From a gamma proteobacterium HIMB30 (GTDB taxonomy: Bacteria > Pseudomonadota > Gammaproteobacteria > Pseudomonadales > Litorivicinaceae), in contig AGIG01000017.1 of NCBI GenBank assembly GCA_000227525.2, forward strand, positions 1 to 64,000: 64,000 bases of DNA. The letters run 5' to 3'. A program made the position numbers and the translations under genes. Of this stretch, positions 25,661 through 32,995 are shown one piece after another (within the stretch, counting starts at the first letter, position 1; each line of letters begins with the position of its first letter). The notes under the pieces were generated by a model, which was not told where the DNA came from, did not search any database, and was given only the letters and a program-made list of their open reading frames with translations.

Positions 25661-27415
25661 GTGTATAGTGTGTCAAGAATTCTAAAATCGAAAAGCAAGC
25701 AGTTGGGTAAAAAGAAAGTTAACGGTCAAAAGAAGCGGCTGGGCGCCGGCAAGAAAGCGCCGGCGGCCGGAGCAAGCAACCCGCTAGGGCCTCAGACAGG
25801 CGCCGCCCTAGAGCGATCTATCAATGACGCGATCGATCGGGGGCTGACGACAGAGGCCTGCCAGCTCGCTGACACATATGTCAGCTTGTATGAGGACAGG
25901 CTCGGTTACGACCAGTACGTGATGCTGGGCGAACTATTCATGGCCGACAAACAATACGTGCGGGCTCACTCGTTCATCATGAAGGCACTCAAGATAGACA
26001 GCGATCGCGTCGATGCGCCGGAGACATTGTTCTGGATCTACCTCAAGATGGGCGATCTCGCGAAAGCCAACGACGCGCTCAGCCAATTGATAAGATTTTC
26101 TGGGCTAGATCAAGAACAAAAATACGCAAGCTGGGAGGTCCTCCTCGGAAACACCGAATCCGACCCCGATCGGGTTCTTGAGTCCCTCGAGCGGGCCGGC
26201 GGCCCGCCCCGTCCGGGTGATCAATACTACCACGAGATTATGTACTCGTACCTCCAGGCGCTGAGCCAGAAGGGCGACACCGACCGCGCGTGGGAGATCC
26301 TCGAGTCGATCCCAGAAGAGATCAAGTACCAGACCCCGAACCTCCCGGTGATGGCCGGCACTATACTGCACGCGGCGGGCGACAATGAGGGCGCGGTGGT
26401 GGCATACACCGAAGCATTTGAGCGGTTTAATCAGCTTCCTGAAGCTCGCTGGAACCGTGCCCTGTCGTATCTGGAGCTCGGGCAACTGGACCGTGGATGG
26501 GACGACTGGCTCTATCGTTTCGACTGGACAGGGTTCCCGTCCCCTAATGTGACGTTCGATATCCCCGAGTGGGGTGGTGAGAGTCTCGAGGGCAAGTCGA
26601 TCGTGCTATGGGCCGAGCAGGGTCTCGGTGACCAGATTATGTTCACCAGCCTAGCCGTCCCTTGGATAAAGGACCCATCGATAGACGTGATTCTGGCGGT
26701 ACACGAGAAGCTGTTTGATTTGATGCGGGCGTGGTTCCCTGACGCGAGGGTCGAGAAACTATTGAAAAAGACCGCGGTCGATCATCCGGTGTTCTCGGGC
26801 GCCGACTACCACCTCTCAATCGGCTCGTTACCTCCCTATTTCATGAGGTCTGTCGAGCAGATTCGTAACCGTCCTGCCAGGTTCCTCAGATCAGACCCGA
26901 GCATACGTGAGACTATCTTAGAGACTGAGGGCTGGTCCGCGGACTCGGTCCTGGTCGGCATCTGCTGGCGAAGCGCAGTCGTCGACGTGAGCCGGTCCGT
27001 TCATTACGTCAATGTCAACCTGGTCGAGTCGCTCAGAAATAATCTGCCTGAGAACGTGAAGTTCGTGAGCCTCCAATACCAACTGACCGACGAAGAGAGA
27101 GAGAAACTGCTGGATCTCGGTGTCCATATCCCCGGGGTCGAGTTCTTCGACGAGGTCCTCGCCCACGGGCGCTTCGTGGGGGCCTGCGACTACGTAGTCA
27201 CGCCCCTCACACTCACAAACCAGCTGGCCGGTATTTTCGACGTCCCGACGATTACGTGGACTCCAAGCCCCGGTAACTGGTCCTTCCTGGGGCAGCGGGA
27301 GTACCCTTGGTATCGGTCGATCGCGGTGCTCATGCTGAGCCGAGATCACAGCCGGTCGTCTTTGGTGTACCAGATCGGTCGGTGGCTAAATCTAGCGATC
27401 GAGAATGACGTCTGA
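25661..27415 (+). CDS. TPR-glycosyltransferase, FlmG-like
   Basis: TPR-like helices (roughly residues 40-290) precede a glycosyltransferase domain of the GT9/heptosyltransferase-like type: 'RALSYLELGQLDRGWDDWLY', then 'KSIVLWAEQGLGDQIMFTSL' and 'PTITWTPSPGNWSFLGQ'. This layout matches Caulobacter FlmG, which binds flagellin by its TPRs and transfers pseudaminic acid to it. The adjacent pse genes support the same role. The start is uncertain: the longest frame begins at 25622 inside the flagellin terminator, so GTG at 25661 or 25670 is preferred; neither has a good ribosome site. The first ~30 residues are Lys-rich. The stop overlaps the next gene. Confidence 0.8.
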   Translation: MYSVSRILKSKSKQLGKKKVNGQKKRLGAGKKAPAAGASNPLGPQTGAALERSINDAIDRGLTTEACQLADTYVSLYEDRLGYDQYVMLGELFMADKQYVRAHSFIMKALKIDSDRVDAPETLFWIYLKMGDLAKANDALSQLIRFSGLDQEQKYASWEVLLGNTESDPDRVLESLERAGGPPRPGDQYYHEIMYSYLQALSQKGDTDRAWEILESIPEEIKYQTPNLPVMAGTILHAAGDNEGAVVAYTEAFERFNQLPEARWNRALSYLELGQLDRGWDDWLYRFDWTGFPSPNVTFDIPEWGGESLEGKSIVLWAEQGLGDQIMFTSLAVPWIKDPSIDVILAVHEKLFDLMRAWFPDARVEKLLKKTAVDHPVFSGADYHLSIGSLPPYFMRSVEQIRNRPARFLRSDPSIRETILETEGWSADSVLVGICWRSAVVDVSRSVHYVNVNLVESLRNNLPENVKFVSLQYQLTDEEREKLLDLGVHIPGVEFFDEVLAHGRFVGACDYVVTPLTLTNQLAGIFDVPTITWTPSPGNWSFLGQREYPWYRSIAVLMLSRDHSRSSLVYQIGRWLNLAIENDV

Positions 27416-27917
27416 TCTCCCTACGATAAGACTCAGGCCGGCACAGCGTGGGGACGCCGGCTCTATACTGGACTGGCGGAACGACGCGGAGACTCGAAAA
27501 TTGTCCGGTGACACCGGAGAGATTTCGGTTGAGCGACACCAGGCCTGGTTTGGCCAGATGCTCGTCGACCCCGGTTGTTGGTTTGGTGTGGCGGAGGATG
27601 GGTCGGGACAGCCGTTCGGTGTGGTAAGGTTTAACGTGGACTCCGACGACCCGTCGACCGCCGAGGTATCGATAAGCCTCGCGCGTGAGTACCGTGGCCG
27701 TGGTCTTGGTGGGCGGTGTCTCCAGTCCGCGATTCACCAATACCGTGGCGAGAATAGGGCCGTGAGACAGATCAGGGCGAGGGTCCACAAGGACAACCTG
27801 CCCAGCCAGAGAATGTTTGAGTCGGCGGGTTTTGTTTATAGTGAGGGACCGGAGGGCGGCTTCCTGGTCGGCTGGCTTCGGGTGCCGAAGGTATTTTCTG
27901 AAGGATCGGGGCCATGA
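27405..27917 (+). CDS. GNAT N-acetyltransferase, PseH-like
   Basis: This 170-residue GNAT-fold acetyltransferase begins 'IRLRPAQRGDAGSILDWRND', like PseH. It contains the acetyl-CoA loop 'REYRGRGLGGRCLQSA' (Q/RxxGxG/A type) and the C-terminal 'NLPSQRMFESAGF'. PseH acetylates the 4-amino sugar nucleotide made by PseC during pseudaminic acid synthesis. The gene overlaps the glycosyltransferase by 11 nt and the pseI ATG by 4 nt, so it is in an operon with both. The exact substrate cannot be read from the sequence. Confidence 0.75.
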   Translation: MTSDLPTIRLRPAQRGDAGSILDWRNDAETRKLSGDTGEISVERHQAWFGQMLVDPGCWFGVAEDGSGQPFGVVRFNVDSDDPSTAEVSISLAREYRGRGLGGRCLQSAIHQYRGENRAVRQIRARVHKDNLPSQRMFESAGFVYSEGPEGGFLVGWLRVPKVFSEGSGP

Positions 27918-28975
27918 TGAATTTCAGCGATCGGCTCACCATCGGTGGCAAGAGCCTGGGGCTCTCTGAGAAACCATTCGTGGTCGCGGAGGTGTCCGCG
28001 AACCACAACAACGACCTGCAACGGGCCCGCGAGATCGTGCTCGCCGCTGCCGCAAACGGTGCCGACGCGGTGAAGTTTCAGACCTACACCGCGGACACGA
28101 TCACCCTCGACTCGTCCGGGCCCGATTTCCTGATCCATGACGGGCTGTGGAAGGGCCAGCGATTGTACGATCTATATTCCCAGGGGTCGCTCCCGTGGGA
28201 CTGGCACCAGCCCCTGTTTGAGCTGGCGCGTTCGGTCGGTCTCTCGGTCATCAGCACGCCGTTCGACGAGACCGCGGTCGACTTCCTGGTCGGTCTGGGT
28301 GTCGACGCGCTAAAGATCGCGTCCTTTGAGTTGACACATATTCCTCTGATCAGGAAGGTCGCTGGCGCGGGCCTGCCCGTCATCATCTCGACCGGTATGG
28401 GCACCGCGGCCGAGATCGAGGAGGCCGTCTCTGCTGTCGACGGCATCAGCAAGGATCTGATCCTGTTGCACTGCGTGTCATCCTACCCCGCGGAACCCAA
28501 GGACTATTCCCTGAAGAACCTGGTCAACCTCAGAGACCGTCATGGCTGCCTGGTTGGGCTCTCTGACCACTGCGTCGAGAACCGTGCCGCGGCGGCGTCT
28601 GTGCTCTACGACTCGGTCTTCATCGAGAAACACTTCACGCTGGACCGCTCGGGTGGTGGGCTGGACGACTCGTTCTCGTTGGAGCCCTCGGGGCTGGCCG
28701 AGCTGCGCGCGGCCGTCGACGAGATGTTTTACGCGGCCCGGCACGTTTCAGAGGTCGGTGAGTCGGAGAAAGACAACGTCAGCCTCCGTCGGTCGATCTA
28801 TGTCTCAAAACCCGTCCGTTCCGGGGAGGTGTTGACGGCAGAGAACATCAGGGTTGTCCGGCCCGGGTTCGGGATGCACCCCCGACACTACGACGAGGTC
28901 ATTGGTAGGAGGGCCGTGAATGATCTCGAGTTCGCTAGTCCGCTGAACCGGGGTGACGTCGACTGGTCCTCCTGA
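27914..28975 (+). CDS. pseI: Pseudaminic/nonulosonic acid synthase PseI
   Basis: This NeuB-family enzyme condenses PEP with a 6-deoxy-AltdiNAc-type sugar to form a nine-carbon nonulosonic acid. It has 353 residues. 'EVSANHNNDLQRAREIVLAA' and 'GADAVKFQTYTADTITLDS' form the barrel start. 'SDHCVENRAAAASVLYDS' and 'IEKHFTLDRSGGGLDDSFSL' are active-site segments; the latter favours PseI over NeuB. The C-terminal SAF domain includes 'RRSIYVSKPVRSGEVLTAEN'. ATGA overlap with the preceding acetyltransferase indicates coupling. It converges with the pse genes on the other strand. Confidence 0.9.
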   Translation: MMNFSDRLTIGGKSLGLSEKPFVVAEVSANHNNDLQRAREIVLAAAANGADAVKFQTYTADTITLDSSGPDFLIHDGLWKGQRLYDLYSQGSLPWDWHQPLFELARSVGLSVISTPFDETAVDFLVGLGVDALKIASFELTHIPLIRKVAGAGLPVIISTGMGTAAEIEEAVSAVDGISKDLILLHCVSSYPAEPKDYSLKNLVNLRDRHGCLVGLSDHCVENRAAAASVLYDSVFIEKHFTLDRSGGGLDDSFSLEPSGLAELRAAVDEMFYAARHVSEVGESEKDNVSLRRSIYVSKPVRSGEVLTAENIRVVRPGFGMHPRHYDEVIGRRAVNDLEFASPLNRGDVDWSS

Positions 28976-28985
28976 GTAATATGAG

Positions 28986-29411
28986 CTAGCTCTTGGAGGC
29001 GGCGAACGTTTCCTGTGCCTTCTCCCACCCGAGCCGCCTGATCTGGTCGATTTTCTGGAGGTCGCCTGGCGCGACGTTGATGAAGAACGATCCCCGTCTT
29101 ACCGACGGTATCGCCGGGAGCGGCCGGTGCTTGTCAATAACCTGACTGACCACCTCGGGCAGCAGCCTGACGTGTTCGTCCGTGAGGTCGACCCCGACCG
29201 AGTTATCCTTACCGAGGTAAACCGAGCCGATCACTGACCCCTCCTTTAGGACCAGCCACCAAGCCCTGTACGGATGATCCTCCACGAACCGGCGGTGGTC
29301 GGGCTCCGACACATTTTCTGCCGCACTGATCCTGTGGGTCCTCGCGTTGAGCAACCGATACAACGCGCTCACGTGTCGCTCGGAGCCGGTTACCTGCTCA
29401 AGCATGACCAT
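28986..29411 (-). CDS. Small GNAT-like acetyltransferase in pse cluster
   Basis: The 141-residue product resembles a compact GNAT protein. It has 'HVSALYRLLNARTHRISAAE' near the start, a beta pair 'WWLVLKEGSVIGSVYLGKDN', and 'FFINVAPGDLQKIDQIRRLG' near the end where GNATs carry their last helix. It lies 1 nt after the methylase gene and is the last gene of the leftward pseB operon. With the acetyltransferase at 27405, two candidates exist for acetylating the sugar amino groups. Its role is inferred from position. Confidence 0.6.
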   Translation of the reverse strand: MVMLEQVTGSERHVSALYRLLNARTHRISAAENVSEPDHRRFVEDHPYRAWWLVLKEGSVIGSVYLGKDNSVGVDLTDEHVRLLPEVVSQVIDKHRPLPAIPSVRRGSFFINVAPGDLQKIDQIRRLGWEKAQETFAASKS

Positions 29412-29412
29412 G

Positions 29413-30045
29413 TCAATCCTGTCTCTCTAGCAAGAACCAAGTGATATCGTCCTGCTGGTGGCAGGGGTCCCGGTGGTACGCGAACCCGTAGTCGATCAGG
29501 CTAAAACCGGGGTGGCGGTCCATGAACTCGCCACAAAAGTCGCGCTTGAATAGCCTGTCTGTGTGCCCGCGGTAGCTGATAGCGACCGCGCTGGGGTTGT
29601 AGTACTCGCCGATCAGGACGTATCTCGATGACATCGCGGCCATCTTGTCGTATACCACCGGCAGGTGGTCTGGCGACAGGTGGATAAGTACCCCCTTCGT
29701 GAACACCAGGTCAAACTGATCCGTCGTGTCGAAGTCGAGTATCGAGCCCCTTGTCACTTGCTGTGGGGGGATCACGGTCTCTAGCTGCTTGGCCGCGGCT
29801 GTGTTGATCTCGATCGCGGACATCGAGCACCCCGGGTAGAGCTGACCCAGCGCTCGCAGGTTCATGCCGACGTTTGCGCCGACCTCGAAGATTGTCCTCA
29901 GCCGGCCGCATCGCGCGAGGGCGCTCGTGAAGTAGACGAGATTCGCCGCGAGGAGCTCGGGGCTGATGTTCCTGTCGATGTAGTCGTCGCCGAAGCTTCC
30001 CGACCAGAACGCTTCCTGCTCGGTCTCAAACGCTTTGTTGGTCAT
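29413..30045 (-). CDS. Pseudaminic acid biosynthesis-associated methylase
   Basis: This 210-residue SAM-dependent methyltransferase has the glycine-rich loop 'IFEVGANVGMNLRALGQLYP' (motif I). The start 'TEQEAFWSGSFGDDYIDRN' is typical of the methylase family commonly found in pseudaminic acid clusters. 'FDLVFTKGVLIHLSPDHL' is the post-II region. The presumed role is O-methylation of the nonulosonic acid or its precursor. It overlaps pseF by 4 nt, so it belongs to the pseB-pseC-pseF transcript. Confidence 0.85.
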   Translation of the reverse strand: MTNKAFETEQEAFWSGSFGDDYIDRNISPELLAANLVYFTSALARCGRLRTIFEVGANVGMNLRALGQLYPGCSMSAIEINTAAAKQLETVIPPQQVTRGSILDFDTTDQFDLVFTKGVLIHLSPDHLPVVYDKMAAMSSRYVLIGEYYNPSAVAISYRGHTDRLFKRDFCGEFMDRHPGFSLIDYGFAYHRDPCHQQDDITWFLLERQD

Positions 30046-30737
30046 TCGTGTGGTCTCCTGTTTCGGAAGTGGTATATAAATTCAAGAACCTCGAGATCCT
30101 CGGGCTCGTCGACGTCGATCGCCTGCCACCACGGGACCTCGATCCCGCAGCCGTTCTGGTGTATCGACACTCGCGTGGACCAGCTCTCGGCGGCCGCCCA
30201 GTAGAACTGCCCGGCGTCGTACCAGACCGGCTCGGTGTCCTGTGTCCGTGTCTCGGTTTTTGCCACGTTGACAGGTTCCAGTAGCGAGGTCTCCTTGGAG
30301 AGCCTCAGGCCCCGGGACGGTGGGGATCGAAAACGTGCCACCGGGAAGCAGAACATTGCCCCCGTTTGGTGGAGCGTTTCAATCGCGTGCCGGAGGGACT
30401 CTCGGGTCGTCATGATCGCGGTCGGGTAGATGCAGCAGACCTGGTCGCGGGCCTCGAGCCCGAGGGACTGAACCGCGTGGTGGATCACGTCGACCGTCGT
30501 TGTGTGGTCGTCTGATAGTGCCCCGGGTCTCACGAAGGGTACCGACGCGCCGTAGCTGTCGGCCACTGACGCGAAGGATTGGTCGTCGGTTGACACGACG
30601 ACATCGTCGAACAGTCCCGATGAGAGCGCCCCACGAACTACGTGGCCCATCAGGGGTACGCCGTCGATCGGGTGCACGTTCTTGAGAGGAACACGCTTGC
30701 TCCCCGACCTCGCGGGTATGATAGCCACGTTAGCCAA
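30042..30737 (-). CDS. pseF: CMP-pseudaminic acid cytidylyltransferase PseF
   Basis: PseF activates the nonulosonic acid with CTP to the CMP-sugar used by glycosyltransferases. It has 231 residues. The CMP-sialate synthetase nucleotide motif 'AIIPARSGSKRVPLKNV' opens the protein. 'DDVVVSTDDQSFASVADSYG', 'DAGQFYWAAAESW' and 'AIDVDEPEDLEVLEFIY' follow, as expected for PseF. It overlaps pseC by 8 nt and the methylase by 4 nt, consistent with translational coupling. Confidence 0.92.
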   Translation of the reverse strand: MANVAIIPARSGSKRVPLKNVHPIDGVPLMGHVVRGALSSGLFDDVVVSTDDQSFASVADSYGASVPFVRPGALSDDHTTTVDVIHHAVQSLGLEARDQVCCIYPTAIMTTRESLRHAIETLHQTGAMFCFPVARFRSPPSRGLRLSKETSLLEPVNVAKTETRTQDTEPVWYDAGQFYWAAAESWSTRVSIHQNGCGIEVPWWQAIDVDEPEDLEVLEFIYHFRNRRPHE

Positions 30738-31884
30738 CGTCTAGGGCCTCGATCAGGCTATCACAGACCCGGTCAATGTCTTGGACGGTGAGGTTGGCGT
30801 GCATCGGCAGGGACAGGGTCTCGCTGTAGTACGCGGCAGACGCCGGGTACTGGAGACGGTCCCCGACCCCGAGCGCCTTGTAGTACGCGTGCTCGTATAT
30901 CGGCAGGTAGTGGACCTGTACCCCGATCTGTCTCTCCTGGAGGAACCGGTAGGTTGGTAGCCTCCGCCGGTGAGGGACGCGGACCACCATGAGGTGGTGC
31001 GCGGACTGGTGTTCACCCAGCGACTGTAGTTTGATGTACGGCAGCCCCGACAGGCGACCGAGGTAGTGTTCGTGGAGCCGTGACCGGTGGACGATGAATT
31101 GGTTGAGTTTCTTGATCTGCGTCAGCCCGAGCGCGGACTGGATGTCCGACAGTCTGTAGTTGAAGCCGAGTGTCTCCTGGTCGTATCGCCAGGGCTCGTC
31201 GGCACTGACCACGTCACGATTGATGCCGTGCGTCCTGCCCTGTCGGAGCCGTGATTCCAGTAGGGCCGAGCTTGTCGTGACCGCGCCGCCCTCGCCTGTG
31301 GTGATGTTCTTGACGGGGTGGAAGCTGAACACGGTCATGTCAGAGTGCTGGCACGAGCCGACGCGCTCGGTCGGCGTCGACGCGCCCAGAGCGTGGCTAG
31401 CGTCCTCGATTATCCGTATCCCGTGGGGCTCGACGATCTCTCTGATTGTTTTGGTGTCTGCGGGACAGCCGGCGAAGTGGACCACGACGATCGCCTTCGG
31501 TAACGTCTTCCGCGTCTGTCGGTAGTGTTCTATCTTTTCCGCGACCCTCTGTGGGGATATGTTCCAGGAGCCGTCATCGATGTCGACCAGGTCGACGTTC
31601 GCCCCGACGTAGAGCGCCACGTTGGCGGATGCCACGAAAGTAATCGGGGCAGTCCAGACGGTGTCTCCTGGTCCGATCTCGAGCGCGAGCATCGCGAGGT
31701 GAAGCCCTGCGGTCCCGCTCGAGCAGACGACCGCGGCAGATGATCCTACCGTCCTCGCCAGCTCCGATTCAAACTCTGCTGCTTTGGGACCCTGTGTCAG
31801 AAAGTCGGAGCCAAGAGTCTCCGTGACGGCCCGGATGTCTTCCTGGTCGATGAGCTGCCGGCCGTATTGCTTGACGTGAGCCAA
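30730..31884 (-). CDS. pseC: UDP-sugar 4-aminotransferase PseC
   Basis: This DegT/DnrJ-type PLP aminotransferase acts on the 4-keto sugar from PseB. It has 384 residues. 'LGSDFLTQGPKAAEFESELA' at the N-terminus and 'SFHPVKNITTGEGGAV', with the PLP lysine in HPVKN, are diagnostic. 'DASHALGAS' gives the PLP-contacting Asp. The only start near the family N-terminus is TTG at 31884, directly after the pseB stop. It is the second gene of the leftward pse operon. Confidence 0.92.
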   Translation of the reverse strand: MAHVKQYGRQLIDQEDIRAVTETLGSDFLTQGPKAAEFESELARTVGSSAAVVCSSGTAGLHLAMLALEIGPGDTVWTAPITFVASANVALYVGANVDLVDIDDGSWNISPQRVAEKIEHYRQTRKTLPKAIVVVHFAGCPADTKTIREIVEPHGIRIIEDASHALGASTPTERVGSCQHSDMTVFSFHPVKNITTGEGGAVTTSSALLESRLRQGRTHGINRDVVSADEPWRYDQETLGFNYRLSDIQSALGLTQIKKLNQFIVHRSRLHEHYLGRLSGLPYIKLQSLGEHQSAHHLMVVRVPHRRRLPTYRFLQERQIGVQVHYLPIYEHAYYKALGVGDRLQYPASAAYYSETLSLPMHANLTVQDIDRVCDSLIEALDVG

Positions 31885-32886
31885 CTAATCGTCCTCTCGG
31901 AAGTCCCGAATCAGTTCCCGGAGCTCGTCGGTCGTCAGGAAGTGCTCGTTTGATGCGCTGTCGTATGACCAGCCGGGCTCCAAAAGCGAGCCGCCTTTGG
32001 ATTCTGCGTAGCGCTTGAGGTGGTCAGTTTCGGTCACCGGGAGGATCGCAAAGTAACGGCCGAGGTCGACCGTGTTGTAGCTATCGCTTGCGGTGATCAT
32101 CTCCTCATGGAGCTTCTCACCGGGCCGGATCCCGACTACCGGTTTCTTGCAGTCCGCGCAGACCGCCTCCGCCACATCCGTGACTCGGTAGCTTGGGATT
32201 TTAGGAACAAATATCTCTCCCCCCGACATATTCTCGAGCGCCCACAAGACCATATTGACGCCATCATCGAGAGAAATATTGAATCTAGTCATATCGGGGT
32301 GGGTGATCGGCAGGACGCCAGTCTGCTTCATTTTGAGGAAAAACGGGATCACGGATCCGCGGCTCCCCATCACGTTGCCGTACCGGACGACAGAGAATTT
32401 CAGGTCACGGGAACCAACGATGCCGTTAGCCGCGGTGAATAGTTTGTCGGAGCAAAGCTTGGTCGCACCGTAAAGGTTGACCGGTGCCGCGGCTTTGTCG
32501 GTGCTCAGCGCGACTACGCGTGACACGCCGGTATCGAGACACGCCTCGATCAGGTTCTGAGCCCCCAAAACGTTGGTCTTGATTGCCTCGAATGGATTGT
32601 ACTCGGCCGCTGGAACCTGCTTCAGTGCTGCGGCATGTATCACGATATCTATCCCGGAGAGTGCTCTGTAAAGCCGATCTTTATCCCGTATGTCTCCAAT
32701 AAAGAAGCGGACCCGAGATGTGTCTTTAAAGTCGTCGACACATGCCATCTCGTACTGCTTGAGTTCGTCCCTCGAGAACACCACGAGCCGCTTTATCTCT
32801 GGGTAATTGTTCAGGATGCGTTTGGCAAATTTTTTCCCAAACGAGCCGGTCCCCCCGGTGATTAGCACCGATTTTCCGTTCAACAA
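31885..32886 (-). CDS. pseB: UDP-GlcNAc 4,6-dehydratase/5-epimerase PseB
   Basis: PseB carries out the first step of pseudaminic acid synthesis. It has 333 residues of the extended SDR type. The NAD(P) loop is 'VLITGGTGSFGKKFAKRIL'. 'AALKQVPAAEYNPFEAIKTN' carries the lysine-type catalytic motif of the PseB/FlaA1 group, and 'NLYGATKLCSDK' replaces the usual YxxxK. The start appears to be TTG at 32886 or 32883, with GAGG about 8 nt upstream. A strong sigma-54-type promoter lies 40 nt upstream. It heads the operon pseB-pseC-pseF-methylase-acetyltransferase. Confidence 0.92.
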   Translation of the reverse strand: MLNGKSVLITGGTGSFGKKFAKRILNNYPEIKRLVVFSRDELKQYEMACVDDFKDTSRVRFFIGDIRDKDRLYRALSGIDIVIHAAALKQVPAAEYNPFEAIKTNVLGAQNLIEACLDTGVSRVVALSTDKAAAPVNLYGATKLCSDKLFTAANGIVGSRDLKFSVVRYGNVMGSRGSVIPFFLKMKQTGVLPITHPDMTRFNISLDDGVNMVLWALENMSGGEIFVPKIPSYRVTDVAEAVCADCKKPVVGIRPGEKLHEEMITASDSYNTVDLGRYFAILPVTETDHLKRYAESKGGSLLEPGWSYDSASNEHFLTTDELRELIRDFREDD

Positions 32887-32925
32887 TGTAGACCTCGTCA
32901 GATTTATGACACCTGTCTGAACACT

Positions 32926-32942
32926 AGCAATTAAAGTGCCAA
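32926..32942 (-). promoter_or_regulatory. Sigma-54-type promoter for pseB operon
   Basis: On the minus strand TTGGCACTTTAATTGCT matches the RpoN consensus very closely: TTGGCAC at -24, TTGCT at -12, GG and GC separated by exactly 10 nt. Transcription would start near 32,915, about 30 nt before pseB. This places glycan precursor synthesis under RpoN, like the giant flagellin. Confidence 0.82.
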
Positions 32943-32995
32943 CGGTAAATCGCTGACGGGCGATATCCGGGAGGTCGTTTTATGGGCAGGCCAGT

